Assembly (NCBI GenBank): GCA_012064385.1
Contig: QRDG01001975.1
Span: 312,412-376,411 of the forward strand
DNA length: 64,000 bases
Direction of reading: 5' to 3'
Origin: Puccinellia tenuiflora
Lineage: Eukaryota > Streptophyta > Magnoliopsida > Poales > Poaceae
Of the stretch, positions 24,566-35,900 are shown piece by piece. A model generated the notes under the pieces. That model had not been told where the DNA came from and did not search any database. It saw only the letters and a program-made list of their open reading frames with translations. The translations under genes and the position numbers were made by a program. Positions within the stretch are counted from its first letter, which is position 1; every line of letters starts with the position of its first letter.

Positions 24566-25623
24566 TGTCGGGGGGCAGCCCCCGAGTAGGGTCNTTGGGT
24601 TTGTAGGGTATATATGGTAGTGGAAGTAGGGGTGGTGAAGGTTGTGGCGGTTTGGGAGAAGCCCCCCCATAATTAGGGTTTGGACGTCGAGGTTGTCGGG
24701 GGGCAGCCCCCGAGTAGGGTCAATATGGTGAAATAAATGTGGACTCGGAGTTGACCGATTCAAATGGTAAACCGACATACACATGGGCTTACTCGGGGTC
24801 AACCGGGTAAGGTCTTACCGACATATCCCTATGTCGGATCATGTGTACTGTATGTCGGAATCTTCTTTGTTGATTCATATGTGCAGGAGGAGAAACCGAG
24901 TCAGGAAATATCTGGCATGCCTATGCCGGATCGGGAAGAATGAAGCTCTATCTCGGCGTTGGTCGTGGCATACGTCTTGTCCCTACAATCACGGGGCAGG
25001 CGTCCTGACACTGGCAGGACAGGACGCGCTGCCAACTCCTTGACTCGGTGATAGCATGGGCAGTCAGACCTCCACGCTGCTGACCTATGCAGTACGGTGG
25101 AGCAGTGCACAGGAGTTGATGGATTGGACATTCCATGCAGGGGTGACGGAAGCAGTTAGAGGCCCCGGCGTGGTCACAGTGCTGCCTACGCCAGCACAAA
25201 CGTAAGCCCTAACCCTGTGCCCTGGGTTTCTCTATATAAGGAGCACCAGGGGCTCCTCTTACGGGGAGGACACTTGACGTGAGCCTGGACGTTGGAACGA
25301 ACCTCTGCCTCACTTAGACATTTCGCCCAAGAGCCAACAGACAGCTTGTGAGCTCTTCCGAGACTCGGTAGGGGTAGCAGAGTTCATAGCTTTTCATACA
25401 CAGCTCAAGGAGCAGATTGTAACCCGGTTGTGATCCACATATATAGATCAGACAGGCAGGAGTAGGGGTGTTATCTCCTCACGAGAGCCCCGAACCTGGG
25501 TAAATCGTGTGTGTGTGTGTCTCTGTGTACGTCTTAACGTGCAAGCCCTCCCCGGTACCTCCAGCGTCCAATCGGCCCCACCTTAAGCCTATCTATGGCA
25601 TCTGTCCGTGCACCACCACGACA
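24566..25623 (+). repeat. 5' LTR of the Tat-type element, start duplicated around an N
   Basis: The LTR start appears twice: 24566-24593, ended by a single N at 24594, and again from 24694. The target duplication CAATC fits the first copy, while the second is preceded by an unrelated GAGGT. The 99 bases at 24595-24693 have no counterpart in the 3' LTR. The body from 24694 aligns with 37824-38762. A GT microsatellite lies at about 25508-25520. Confidence 0.88.
25232..25239 (+). promoter_or_regulatory. TATA box of the Tat-type 5' LTR
   Basis: CTATATAA followed by GGAGCACCAGGGG; the same box recurs in the 3' LTR at 38361-38368. Transcription of the element RNA should start about 30 bases downstream. 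Confidence 0.7.
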
Positions 25624-25625
25624 GT

Positions 25626-25644
25626 TGGCGCCCACCGTGGGGCC
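25626..25644 (+). other. Primer-binding site of the Tat-type element
   Basis: TGGCGCCCACCGTGGGGCC lies two bases after the LTR end. This motif is characteristic of the RIRE2/Grande-type elements of grasses. Confidence 0.85.
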
Positions 25645-25950
25645 AGCAGCGGCGCTGGCTGGTGTGTTCATCCGGACGGGCTCCTTCATCGCGTCGGGTG
25701 AGCGCGTTCTCTGTGGCCTTGTCCACAGGTTCGGCGGCTCGCTCAACGTCGTCAGCGACAACGCCGACTGTTTTGGCAGCAGGCCGTTACCTCGGAACGG
25801 GTGCCTCATCGAGTTCGGCTCCCTCACCATCTACGTCGCCACCGAGGTTCCCTGCCGGTTTCCCGAAAGGGTGCAGGTTGCTGCGGATCCTCCCGTTGTT
25901 TGTGCAGCTCGCGGCCGACGTATTGCCCGCCCGCTAGCTGTGCAGAGGTT

Positions 25951-27407
25951 ATGATGACCGCCCCGGTTGCTGGTGCCAGGGTGGCCGAGGTCAGCACCAG
26001 GTCGGCCAGGACGGCGTGCCCGCCGCTGGAGAGGCCGGAGAACCGTCAGGAGCAGGCCGGCACGTCTGCTGTGCCGGTGGCACCGAGTCCTCTTCAGGAC
26101 GTGATTGAGAAGCTGGCAACCCCAGTGGCTCCGAGCGCAGATGCTGTGCTAACTCAGGCGGAGTTGGAACATCAGCGCCAGGAGATACTCCGGGAGGCCC
26201 AGGAGGTGGCCCGAATCAGACAGGATTTCGACATCTCCCTCCGTGAGTACAACATCGCTCATGGTTTTACGCCGGTAGCCAACCCGGTTAGTCGCATAAA
26301 TGAGGTACGTGCTAGAGGTAGAGACCTCAATGCCGAGATAGCTAGAGATGGTAGAGCCAGATCTAGTAGAACTGCTAGTCATGTGTCGGCGGGCCGGCCG
26401 AAATACAGTACCCCGGGCAAGAACCTTAGAGCTGCTGAGGCTGCCATAGCAGAGTTACCTAATTTATCCGGTGAAGCTCGTAGTAGGCAGCAGGACCGAG
26501 TGAATGAGTTGGTAGGTGTAGCCAACCGACTGAATGAGGCATTCCGGAATGCAAACCCGGATGCAGGTGGGTCCCAGTACCTCTACTCAAATGGTGGTGC
26601 CGGGGCAGCATCCAAGGGACAGGCCTCTTCGCCACATGTCGGTGGAAGCCGTGGCCAGAGTGTGAACTCTGGTAAGAACAAACAGCTGCAGGCGTATGAT
26701 CCGGTATATGCCGGAAAGCAGAAAGCTGCCCAAGGTCAACTCGGTCTGGGAGCCCCAGGACCAGTTCAGGGCAGACATGAAGCCAACCGGATCAACCCGG
26801 CAAATCCGGGTCAGCCACCTCGTATCCGGTACCCAATCCACCTCGGCAACAACCGGGTGCCGGGTATGCCGAGCAGGCCGCTGACCGATACGACGATGGT
26901 TACCCGGCCATGGAGCGGGCCGGGTACACAAGATTCAGAGAGCTGGCGTCCGAGGGTGCACTCGGTGCTAGGTTGGGAGCTCGCCAGCTACCAGCTCACG
27001 ACGTCCGCAACAAGCTTGACAGAATCTATCTGTCTAAACTGCTGGAGGAGCAAGGCCCACCAGGTCCTGCATGTTTTGGACCCCGGATCATGAAGCAGCC
27101 ACCGGTGCCGAACTTCCAGCTCCCCCGAGGTGCCAAGACCTATGACGGCAGCACCAAGCCGGAGGACTGGCTGACAGATTATGTCACAGCGGTGCACATC
27201 GCTGGTGGCAGCCGCCGATGGGCTGTGCGGTATGTACCGCAAATGCTAGAAGGTCCAGCCCGAATCTGGCTGAACAACTTGGAGGAGAACAGCATTGATT
27301 GCTGGCTCGACTTCTCCGACGCTTTCGTCAGCAATTTCTCCAGCACCTACAAGAGGCCGAATCGACCTCAACAGCTGTCCATGTGTCGGAGGAGAAGAAG
27401 AGATGGA
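25951..27407 (+). pseudogene. gag of the Tat-type element, frameshifted and cut by a gap
   Basis: A likely start is the ATG at 25951. The N-terminal part is Ala/Pro-rich, then charged and helical (about 26150-26540), then Gly/Asn-rich. Near 26890-26920 the reading moves to another frame, in which the Retrotrans_gag core appears: AKTYDGSTKPEDWL, the RWAVRYVPQMLEGPARIWL block and a W-LDFSDAF--F motif. The sequence then enters the N gap at 27408. It would form the particle shell; this copy is broken. Confidence 0.85.
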
Positions 27408-28088
27408 NNNNNNNNNNNNNNNNNNNNNNNNNNNNNNNNNNNNNNNNNNNNNNNNNNNNNNNNNNNNNNNNNNNNNNNNNNNNNNNNNNNNNNNNNNNNN
27501 NNNNNNNNNNNNNNNNNNNNNNNNNNNNNNNNNNNNNNNNNNNNNNNNNNNNNNNNNNNNNNNNNNNNNNNNNNNNNNNNNNNNNNNNNNNNNNNNNNNN
27601 NNNNNNNNNNNNNNNNNNNNNNNNNNNNNNNNNNNNNNNNNNNNNNNNNNNNNNNNNNNNNNNNNNNNNNNNNNNNNNNNNNNNNNNNNNNNNNNNNNNN
27701 NNNNNNNNNNNNNNNNNNNNNNNNNNNNNNNNNNNNNNNNNNNNNNNNNNNNNNNNNNNNNNNNNNNNNNNNNNNNNNNNNNNNNNNNNNNNNNNNNNNN
27801 NNNNNNNNNNNNNNNNNNNNNNNNNNNNNNNNNNNNNNNNNNNNNNNNNNNNNNNNNNNNNNNNNNNNNNNNNNNNNNNNNNNNNNNNNNNNNNNNNNNN
27901 NNNNNNNNNNNNNNNNNNNNNNNNNNNNNNNNNNNNNNNNNNNNNNNNNNNNNNNNNNNNNNNNNNNNNNNNNNNNNNNNNNNNNNNNNNNNNNNNNNNN
28001 NNNNNNNNNNNNNNNNNNNNNNNNNNNNNNNNNNNNNNNNNNNNNNNNNNNNNNNNNNNNNNNNNNNNNNNNNNNNNNNNNNNNNNNN
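27408..28088. other. Assembly gap (681 N)
   Basis: All bases are N. The missing piece should contain the gag zinc knuckle and the gag-protease junction. Any open frame running through it has no meaning. Confidence 0.99.
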
Positions 28089-28816
28089 AGTTTATGTACT
28101 GGTCCGAGGATCAGATCACTTGAGATTATCAATGACCATCCCAGGGTCATGCCGAATCCCGGGGGTTATCTCTAGTGTTGGATCCGACATTCGTCGGGCC
28201 CAGCATCAATGTCAGATTCTCCAGGGTTCTTGTGGACAACGGGAGCAGCATCAACATTATGTACCGAGACACCATGGTCAAACTCGGCATAACCGAGAAT
28301 ATGATGCAGCCAAGCAGAACTACCTTTCATGGTATTGTACCGGGTGTCTCGCATGCGCCTATGGGCACAGTCTGGGTAGATGTCGCATTTGGCGACAAAA
28401 GCAATTGCCGAACTGAGAGTCTGCTGTTCGAGGTTGTGGACCTCGAAAGCCCGTATCATGCCTTACTCGGTAGGCCAGCACTCGCCAAGTTCATGGCGTC
28501 CACTCATGTGGCTTACCTGAAGATGAAGCTTCCGGGACCAAATGGTGTCATCACCATCTCGGGAGACTACAAGCGTTCTATGGAGTGTGCTTCTGCCGGG
28601 TCTTGTCTGGCCGAGTCTTTGGTGATTGCTGCGGAGAAGAAGAGAATTCTTGAGGTGGTGGCTCTGGCCCAGTCTGCTCAACTCGGCGTGCCGAGTCCGG
28701 CCAACCCGCAGCAGACTGTAACCTTTCAGGCGGCAAAGGAGTCCAAGAAAGTTGGAGTTGATGAGTCTAACCCGGACCACACTGTCATCATCGGTGCTGG
28801 GTTGGACAGCAAATAG
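28089..28816 (+). pseudogene. Protease region of the Tat-type pol
   Basis: The aspartic protease signature is VDNGSSINI (about 28229-28255), where the usual D-[ST]-G is D-N-G, common in this lineage, followed by the Y-ALLGRPAL block about 70 residues later. The frame from 28175 ends in a TAG at 28814-28816, but the same frame continues with recognisable RT N-terminal sequence, so the stop is a mutation within pol. The enzyme would process the polyprotein. Confidence 0.85.
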
Positions 28817-29692
28817 GAAAGTGAGCTCATCCACTTCCTCCGTGAGAATCGGGATATCTTTGCATGGTCAAGTCAGGACTTGCCGGGTGTTCCGAGGGAG
28901 TTGGCTGAGCACTCTCTGCATGTCAGGCCAGATGCTAGGCCAGTGAAGCAAACTCGGCGTCTTGCCGAAGGAAGAAGGAAGGCTGTGGGCGACGAGTTAG
29001 CCAAGTTACTTGCAGCAAATGCTGTCGTAGAAGTGAAATATCTGGACTGGTTGGCTAACCCGGTCCTGGTAGAAAGAAAAAAGATGATCCGAGTGCTGCC
29101 ACTGTCTGGCGCATGTGTGTTGACTACACACACCTGAACAAGGCATGTCCTAAAGATCCATTCCCGCTGCCCCGGATCGATCAAGTGATCGACTCCATGG
29201 CCAGGTGTGAACTACTCTCGTTGTAGACGCGTACTCTGGTTTTCACCAGATACCGCTGAACCCCTGATGATCAAATAAAGACTGCCTTTATCACCCCGTA
29301 CGGGGCTTATTGCTATCGTGTTATGTGTGCTTCGGTTTGAGGAATGCTGGCGCTACTTATCAGCGTTGTATGCAAAAATGTCTGCATGACCAGATAGGCA
29401 AAAATGTGCAAGTATATGTTGACGACATAGTCATTAAAACTAAAGAAAAACACACTCTGCTGGATGATCTCAAAGAGACATTCGCAAACCTGCGGAAATT
29501 CCGACTTAAGCTTAATCCGGATAAATGTACATTCGGTGTACCAGCAGGAAAGTTACTCGGTTTCCTCGTATCCAGCCGAGGTATCGAGGCGAACCCGACT
29601 AAGATCCGGGCGATAGAAAATATGAAATTGCCGAGATGCCTCCGAGATGTCCAGAAATTCACCGGGTGTTTGGCTTCTCTGAGTCGTTCCTA
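28817..29692 (+). pseudogene. Reverse transcriptase of the Tat-type pol, multiply broken
   Basis: RT blocks appear in several frames: the N-terminal extension with WLANPVLV, a W-MCVDYT-LNKACPKDPFPLP block (about 29108-29175), VDAYSGFHQI (about 29222-29251), FGLRNAGATYQR, and the catalytic YVDD box in VQVYVDDIV (about 29408-29434). Frameshifts near 29080 and 29215 and stop codons around 29226 and 29265 disable it. The order and motifs fit the Tat lineage. Confidence 0.88.
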
Positions 29693-30217
29693 GGTTGGTT
29701 GGGAGAAAAGGCCTTGCCCTTGTACCAATTGATGAAAAAATCGGACAGATTTAGCTGGACTCCGCAAGCGGATGCGGCGTTTCATGAGCTAAAAATAATG
29801 TTGGCTACTGCGCCGATACTGGCTTCGCCACTACCGAGAGAGCCCATGTTGCTCTACATTGCGGCCACTAACCGGGTCGTTAGTGTCGTAGTGGTGGTGG
29901 AGCGAGAAGAAGAGGGAGCTACCGTGCAGAGGCCGGTGTATTATTTGAGTGAAGTGTTCTCCGCATCAAAACAAAATTACCCTCACTATCAGAAAATGAC
30001 TTATGGTGTCTATATGGCGGCCAAGAAACTAAAGCATTACTTTCAGGAGCACCCCATAACTGTTGTAAGTGCGGCCCCTGTGTCGGAAATCCTTGGCAAC
30101 AAGGATGCCAGTGGCCGAGTCGCCAAATGGGCTATCGAGCTCGCGGCTTATGCTCCGCAGTACGCAAGAAGAGACACCATCAAATCTCAAGCAGTGGCAG
30201 ATTTCCTTGTGGATTAG
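29636..30217 (+). pseudogene. First RNase H domain of the Tat-type pol, catalytically degenerate
   Basis: Connection and RNase H region follow RT: FSWTPQADAAFHELK, then a LLYIAATN segment where an active RNase H would have a catalytic Asp, then RPVYYLSEV and the HYQKMTYGVYMAAKKLKHYF block. The frame ends with TAG at 30215-30217 inside a conserved FLVDWAE-like motif (TGG to TAG), and continues in the same frame. In Tat elements this first RNase H is generally degenerate and replaced in function by the second. Confidence 0.8.
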
Positions 30218-30961
30218 GCCGAGATGGAATATGAACCGTCCCTGCCGGACTCCAACTACGGGAGAATGCATTTTGACAGGTCCAAGGTAAAGGATAGCCT
30301 GGGAGCTGGCGTAGTTCTCACCTCGCCAAAGCGAGATCAGCTGAAATATGTGCTGCAAGTCCATTTCACGGCATCTAACAATGTCGCCGAGTATGAAGCA
30401 CTGATTCATGGACTCAAGGTGGCCAAGGAAATCGGAATTCGCCGGATCATTTGTTACGGTGACTCGGATCTGGTAATTCAGCAAACATCAGGCAACTGGG
30501 ATGCCCTAGATGCCAACATGGCGGCATACCGGTTCCATGTCCAGAAAATGTCAGGATTCTTTGATGGGTGTGAGTTCACTCACATTCGGCGGACAGATAA
30601 TGAAAGTGCTGACATGCTGTCAAAGATCGGGTCATATCGGCAGGCCATTCCGCCCAGGGTATCACTGGAGCATGTTCGCAAGCCATCAATCAAACCTTCA
30701 CCCGAGTCAGAATCGATATTCATACCGGGTAATCCGGAACCCGACGTCGTCCCGATGGATGTAGATGTCGGGAGCAAGCAGCAGGACTCGGGGACTGCTA
30801 CGCAGTACCCGGGGACTTCCATGGATGTCGAGTACATTAAGCAAGACTCGGTAACTACGCTGAAAAACTGGAAAGCCGCTTGGCGGAACTCGGGACTCCT
30901 TGGGAGGACTCGGGGACTCACCACTTCACCAGCCTATGTCGGGCGTGGTGATGTCGGTTGA
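30218..30961 (+). pseudogene. Second RNase H domain (plant-type, dual RNase H of Tat lineage)
   Basis: A complete second RNase H fold is present: HFDRSK (first Asp), NVAEYEALIHGL (Glu), YGDSDLVIQQ (Asp) and TDNESADMLSKIG (last Asp), so all four catalytic residues are visible. It follows the degenerate first RNase H in the same frame after a TAG. Acquisition of an extra RNase H of this type is a known mark of Tat elements. The tail to 30961 is a linker to integrase, with a frameshift between them. Confidence 0.87.
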
Positions 30962-31041
30962 TACAATGGAAATCGACGATCATGTACTCGGCACTCGCCC
31001 TATACCGGCATGGGCGCAACCCATCATGACATTCATGTTGG

Positions 31042-32277
31042 ATGGCAACCCTACCGAGTGATGAGGTCTCGGCTAGACAAATTCAGAGGCGGTCCAAATC
31101 CTTCACAATCATCAATCGTGAGCTGTACAAGAGAAGTGTGACCACTGTGCTTCAGCGCTGTGTCGAACCAGAGGAAGGAGAAAGGATTCTCCGAGATATC
31201 CATCAGGGAGAATGCGGTCATCACGCTTCTTCCCGAGCTATAGTGGCTAAAGCATTCCGATATGGGTTCTACTGGCCCAGTGCTTTGCAGCAAGCAGAGG
31301 ACATTGTCCGAAAATGTGAAGGATGTCAGAGGTTTGCTCACAAGATTCATATGCCGGCATCAGCTCTCAAAACTATTCCCATCACTTGGCCATTTGCAGT
31401 ATGGTGTCTGGATATGGTGGGACCGTTTAAACCAGCCCGAGGTAACATGACTCACATCCTGGTGATGGTGGACAAGTTCACCAAATGGATCGAGGTGAAG
31501 CCAATAAGAAAGTGCGATGGGCGCACGGCTGTGTCATTCTTAAAAGATATTATCTTAAGGTATGGTCATCCGCATAGCATTATCACGGATAATGCCACCA
31601 ATTTCGCCGAGGGAGCCTTTGCTCGGTTTTGCCAGGATAAGAGAATCCGGCTGGACTTAGCATCGGTCGCACATCCTCAGTCCAATGGACAGGTGGAAAG
31701 ATCAAACGCCCTAGTCTTATCCGGCATCAAACCTCGGTTGATTGAGCCACTGTTGCGTGCTCCGGGTTGTTGGCTGGATGAGATTCCGGCAGTGCTGTGG
31801 AGTTTAAGGACTACACCGAATCGTTCCACTGGCTACACGCCATTTTTCCTGGTCTATGGAGCAGAGGCAGTTCTGCCAACCGACATAGAGCATGACTCGC
31901 CAAGAGTCGCATTATATACCGAGTCAGAGGCAAAGGAAGCCCGAGAAAATGACGTCGATCTGCTCGAGGAAGCACGAGAATTGGCATTGTCCAAGTCAGC
32001 AATATATCAGCAGAATCTCCGACGCTACCATAGCCGGAAAGTAAATCCTCGCAAGTTCCGAGAAGGGGACCTGGTCCTTAGGCTTGTGCAGCGCACCGCC
32101 GGAATGCACAAACTCTCACCTCCTTGGGAGGGGCCATTTATTGTGAGCAAGGCTTTGAACAACGATGCATATTATCTTATTGATGCTCAGGCACAGGTGA
32201 AGAACAGGATGGATAGATCCGGAGAGGAGACCAAGCGACCTTGGAATGTAGCTCTTCTTCGCCCTTTTTACTCTTAA
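31042..32277 (+). pseudogene. Integrase of the Tat-type pol, open frame of 411 codons
   Basis: The frame holds a complete integrase: an HHCC zinc-binding N-terminus (HQGECGHH and CEGC), the catalytic core with Asp in WCLDMVGPF, Asp in TDNATNF and Glu in NGQVERSN, and a C-terminal domain with W-GPFIVSK ending in a PWN--LLRPFYS motif. No stop occurs inside. A frameshift just upstream (around 31000-31050) separates it from the RNase H linker, so it is not expressed as part of an intact pol. There is no chromodomain, as expected for Tat. Confidence 0.88.
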
Positions 32278-32362
32278 GGACTCACTTTATGTATCTCGAA
32301 ACCCTGAAATGAAATGTCGGCATCCCGAAATGAAACTCGGGGACTGCCTTGCTATGAATTTT

Positions 32363-32760
32363 GTGTTGTATGCATGTTTATCTCTGTTTCCTGTATGTCG
32401 GATGGCTCCAAAAATCGTGCTTCCATGTTTGCAAGTATTGTATGCTATGTTTTTGTGATTTTGTGACCCGAATGCCAAAAAACCCATGAAAGGTAGGCAA
32501 GGGCAGAGATTGCAAGGGATAGTAAACAAGAAAACAGACTCGGGGACTCGGTCCAGGAGCGATTCGGTTTTCTTTTGTTGTCCTTTTGTTTATGTCGGAT
32601 GATTGTGAGCTTTGACTCAAGGTTTCTTAGTATTGTATGCCGTATCTCGGTAATCTTGTGACTCGACTGTCAAGAAACCAAGAAAGGTAGACAAGAGCAG
32701 AGGTTGCAAAGTATGGTAAACAAGAAAATAAACTCGGGGACTCGGTTCAGAATGATCCGG
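32363..32760 (+). repeat. Imperfect tandem duplication, about 197-bp unit
   Basis: TATGTCGGATG occurs at about 32394 and 32591, and ACTCGGGGACTCGG at about 32537 and 32734; the stretches between match imperfectly. The pair lies between the convergent ends of integrase (32277) and the antisense gene (32903), so it may serve as a termination or insulating region; that is inference. Confidence 0.7.
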
Positions 32761-32902
32761 CATAATAAATAACCATGCTAAAATTGTGCAAAGTAAGAGA
32801 ACCAAGTGCCAGAGCATAAAAGCTAAAGGTTATATTACATTTGCACCCGGCATTACGGGGATTTGATGGTTTCAGTTTTTTCTAAGTCTAGGTAGCAGGA
32901 CC

Positions 32903-35900
32903 CTAGCTACTCGGAGCAGAAGGAGCAGTATCTGTCGAGGCCGGTTCCTCGGCTGTGGCCGTGCCAGGAGGAGTGTCGGCTTGGATTTCCTCATCGACTT
33001 GTTCTTCGTCCTCTTCCTCGTCCTCGCCGTCGACCTCCAATTCCTCTGCTTGAGGAACCCGGTCATCCGAGAAAAAATTGTGCACCGGAGCATATTGAAT
33101 GAGGGAGTGAGCCAGCTCTTGGCGACGCTGAATGAGCTCCGGGTCAGAGAGCCACTTGGACCCGTCACGCACGGTCTTCAGCATCTCGAGGTCGAGTTCC
33201 TCGTACCAAGACAACACATAGGTTAAGGCCTCGTCTGCGCCGACCCGGGCGGCGGATGATCGCCAGTCATCGAGCCTTTCCTCGGAGGCCATCAGGCACT
33301 TGGCCAATTCGTCGACAATCGTAGGGACCTCGCACCCGGGCCAGAGAACGTTGTAAGCCCGGATCGCAGAGGTGAGGAGATTCATCCCGATAGCTCTCAT
33401 CGGTACCAAGCATGCCTTCAGGGCCACCAGATGAGCATCTATATCCCACTCGGCCGAGATCGGCCCATCTTGGATTTTCTTGCTCCGGTGCTCCTGAGCG
33501 CCCTTGTCCGCAGCAGCCTTGGTGTGGGGGAAGCGTTCTGAATAGGGAATGGCTAACGCCGAGGTAAGTCACATAAGGATAAAAGTGAGAAATTGAATAA
33601 AGGCAGAAGGGGAAGGGAGCTTACTGTCCATCTCGGATTTGATGCTGGAGATGTCCACCAGCCACTTCGCAATCTTTGTCTTCAGAGCTCGGAGCTCGCT
33701 CTCAGCCGAGGTTGCCTGCGATTTGGATTCTTCAAGAGATCCCTTGAGCATCCGAGTCTCCTCTTCTCGGAGCTGTTTGTCTGTGGCGGCAGTCTTTTCC
33801 AGCTCGACGGCTTGACCCCGAGATTTCTCCAGCTCGGCTTTCAGCCGAGACACCTCCTCCTGCTCTTTCTTCAGCTCAGCCTGGTGCGCCAGCTCGCGCT
33901 CCTTCTGTGTGGCTGTGCCGAGGTAGCTGATGTCAGAATGAGAAAACTAATGCAAGTGCAAGTTGAAAGGCAAAATACGGCTTACTCTCGATTTCCGAGA
34001 TCCGTTTCTCCAATCCTTCGGCCTTGAGCGCTGAGTCAGCTACTTGGTCCAGCTTGGCCCGGAGCAGTTTGAACTTGTCGGAGAGCGCCTTGTGCTCCAG
34101 CAGCAGTTTGCGATGCAGTTGTGTGCGCTTAGTCATGCAAGCCTGAAAGTAAGAAAGGTTAGTATTGTTCATGAAAATTCAGGCTGAGTTACCCTCACTC
34201 AACCGAGTCATCTTTACTCGGCCGAGCCACAGTCACTCTTCCCGAATCTCGGGGACTGGGGATGGATAATATCTATATTAAAGAGGTAAACCGAGTTATA
34301 TTTACTCGGCGCAACTTACCGCAGCTGCTTGGTCGGCTGCGAGAAGAGCAGCTTTGGCTGCGGACATCTTTTGAGCCACCAGACTCGGCCCCGCCGGATG
34401 TTCTGAGACGATTTGACCTGCTGATGACTTCGAGCTCACCTCGTTCAGGTCAGCGGCGATCCAGTCCATGTTCTAGTGCTCGAGGGAGCCCAAGCTTTTC
34501 CCACTAAGGGTTTGCAGGGGGCAGAACCCCCAGCTGGCAGTCTGGATATTGCCGGATGTTGTTGCGCCTTTGCTTGGTGGCACAATTAGCTGCCGTTCCG
34601 GGTTGGCCGACACCGTGGTCACTGGTGCCTTTCCAGTCGTTACCCCAGTTGCAGGAACTGGAGCTTTTGATGTTGGTTGCTGTGGCTGCGGCTGCGCCGG
34701 TGGCGGTGTTGGTTTTGCCGTAGATGTTGATTTTGGTTTCGAGGGCGATGGCTGCGGCTTGTGCTTTGGCTGCTGCTGTGCTGATGGAGCTTGCTTCTGC
34801 TTCTGCTGCCGCTGCGCTGGTGGTGGCTGCACTTGCTGCTGCGGTTGTGGCTGTTGCGGCTGAGTGTGTTGCTGCTGTGGTGGTTGTTGCGGCCGAGTCT
34901 GCTGCTCTTGCTGCTGCTGCCTCGGTAGCTCCGAGTCCTGCTGGACCTCGGTCCGTTCTACCTCAGGAGCCGAAGAGCTGGCTCCGAGATGCATCGCTTG
35001 GTCGGGCGCCGAGGTTGCGGCCTCGACCGAGTCTTCATTCCCGGCTCTGGATCCCGGAGCCGAGATGTCCGCAACCGGACTCATCCTTGGAGGGCTTGGT
35101 ACCCGAGTGTCATCGGGCCGAGGCGGTGTCGGAGTCCTTGGAGGGACCCGGGCAGTTGACCCGGTAGTGGGGACCTTCAGGGGAGCCATGCTGAAAAAGT
35201 CAAAATAGCTAAGTATGTTGGCAAGAGGAGAAAAGTAAGTATAAAAAGAGAGTGTCGGCAAGAGGGATTCTTACCCCTTGGAGACAGGGCGCTCGCGGCG
35301 CTTCACTATAGTCTTCACGCGCTGCTTCTTTTGCACGGGGCCAGAGGTGCCGGAGGTTCCGGCATCCGCGGATGCGGCCGCTGGGCGCTTCCGAGCTGCG
35401 CCCTTGGGTCCTGTGGCGATGGGTGCCACCTCGATCACTTCGTCCGAGTCAGCTGAGGGCGGGGACATCGGATATGAGTATGCAACGGGGAGAGGATCAT
35501 ACACCTCTAAAACCCGACAATCGTCGTCTTCATCCTCAGACCAGTCTCGGAGGGAGGAAGCACGAGTCTTACCCGTGGCAGGAATTGAGCCGGAGTCGGG
35601 AATGGGCACGTTGTCCTTGTCGTCCGGGTCTTCCGAGTCGGCTTCGACCCGGTCTTTACCCCAGTGGGCAGAGGGGTTCTCTCCGTCCTCCGTCAACTGC
35701 CGACCGAATCTCTGCGTAATGAAAATGAGAAATGATTAATACCAAGTGTGTACAGAGTTGTACCGACATAAGAGGTTATGTCGGTGAAAAAGTTATGTCG
35801 GCGGAGGTGCTTACATTCGGTGGAAGGTTGCTCCGGCTGTGGGGTTCTTTGCCCCATTCCCATGCCTCCGGCATCTTTGTCCGGGCTATGGCTTTGATGC

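Noticed and set aside
25508..25530. GT-rich run as a regulatory or Z-DNA site
   Set aside because: A short microsatellite shared by both LTRs; there is no basis for a function.
27408..28088. Gap length 681 equals the tandem-repeat period at 53295
   Set aside because: Coincidence of two unrelated numbers; the gap length depends on the assembly.
26910..28416. Long frames of 260-421 codons on both strands across 27408-28088
   Set aside because: They run through the N gap, where no stop can be seen. Only the known bases on each side were used.
34549..35208. Cys- or Ala-rich plus-strand frames of 104-153 codons
   Set aside because: Shadows of the Gln/Pro-rich exon of the antisense gene read on the opposite strand.
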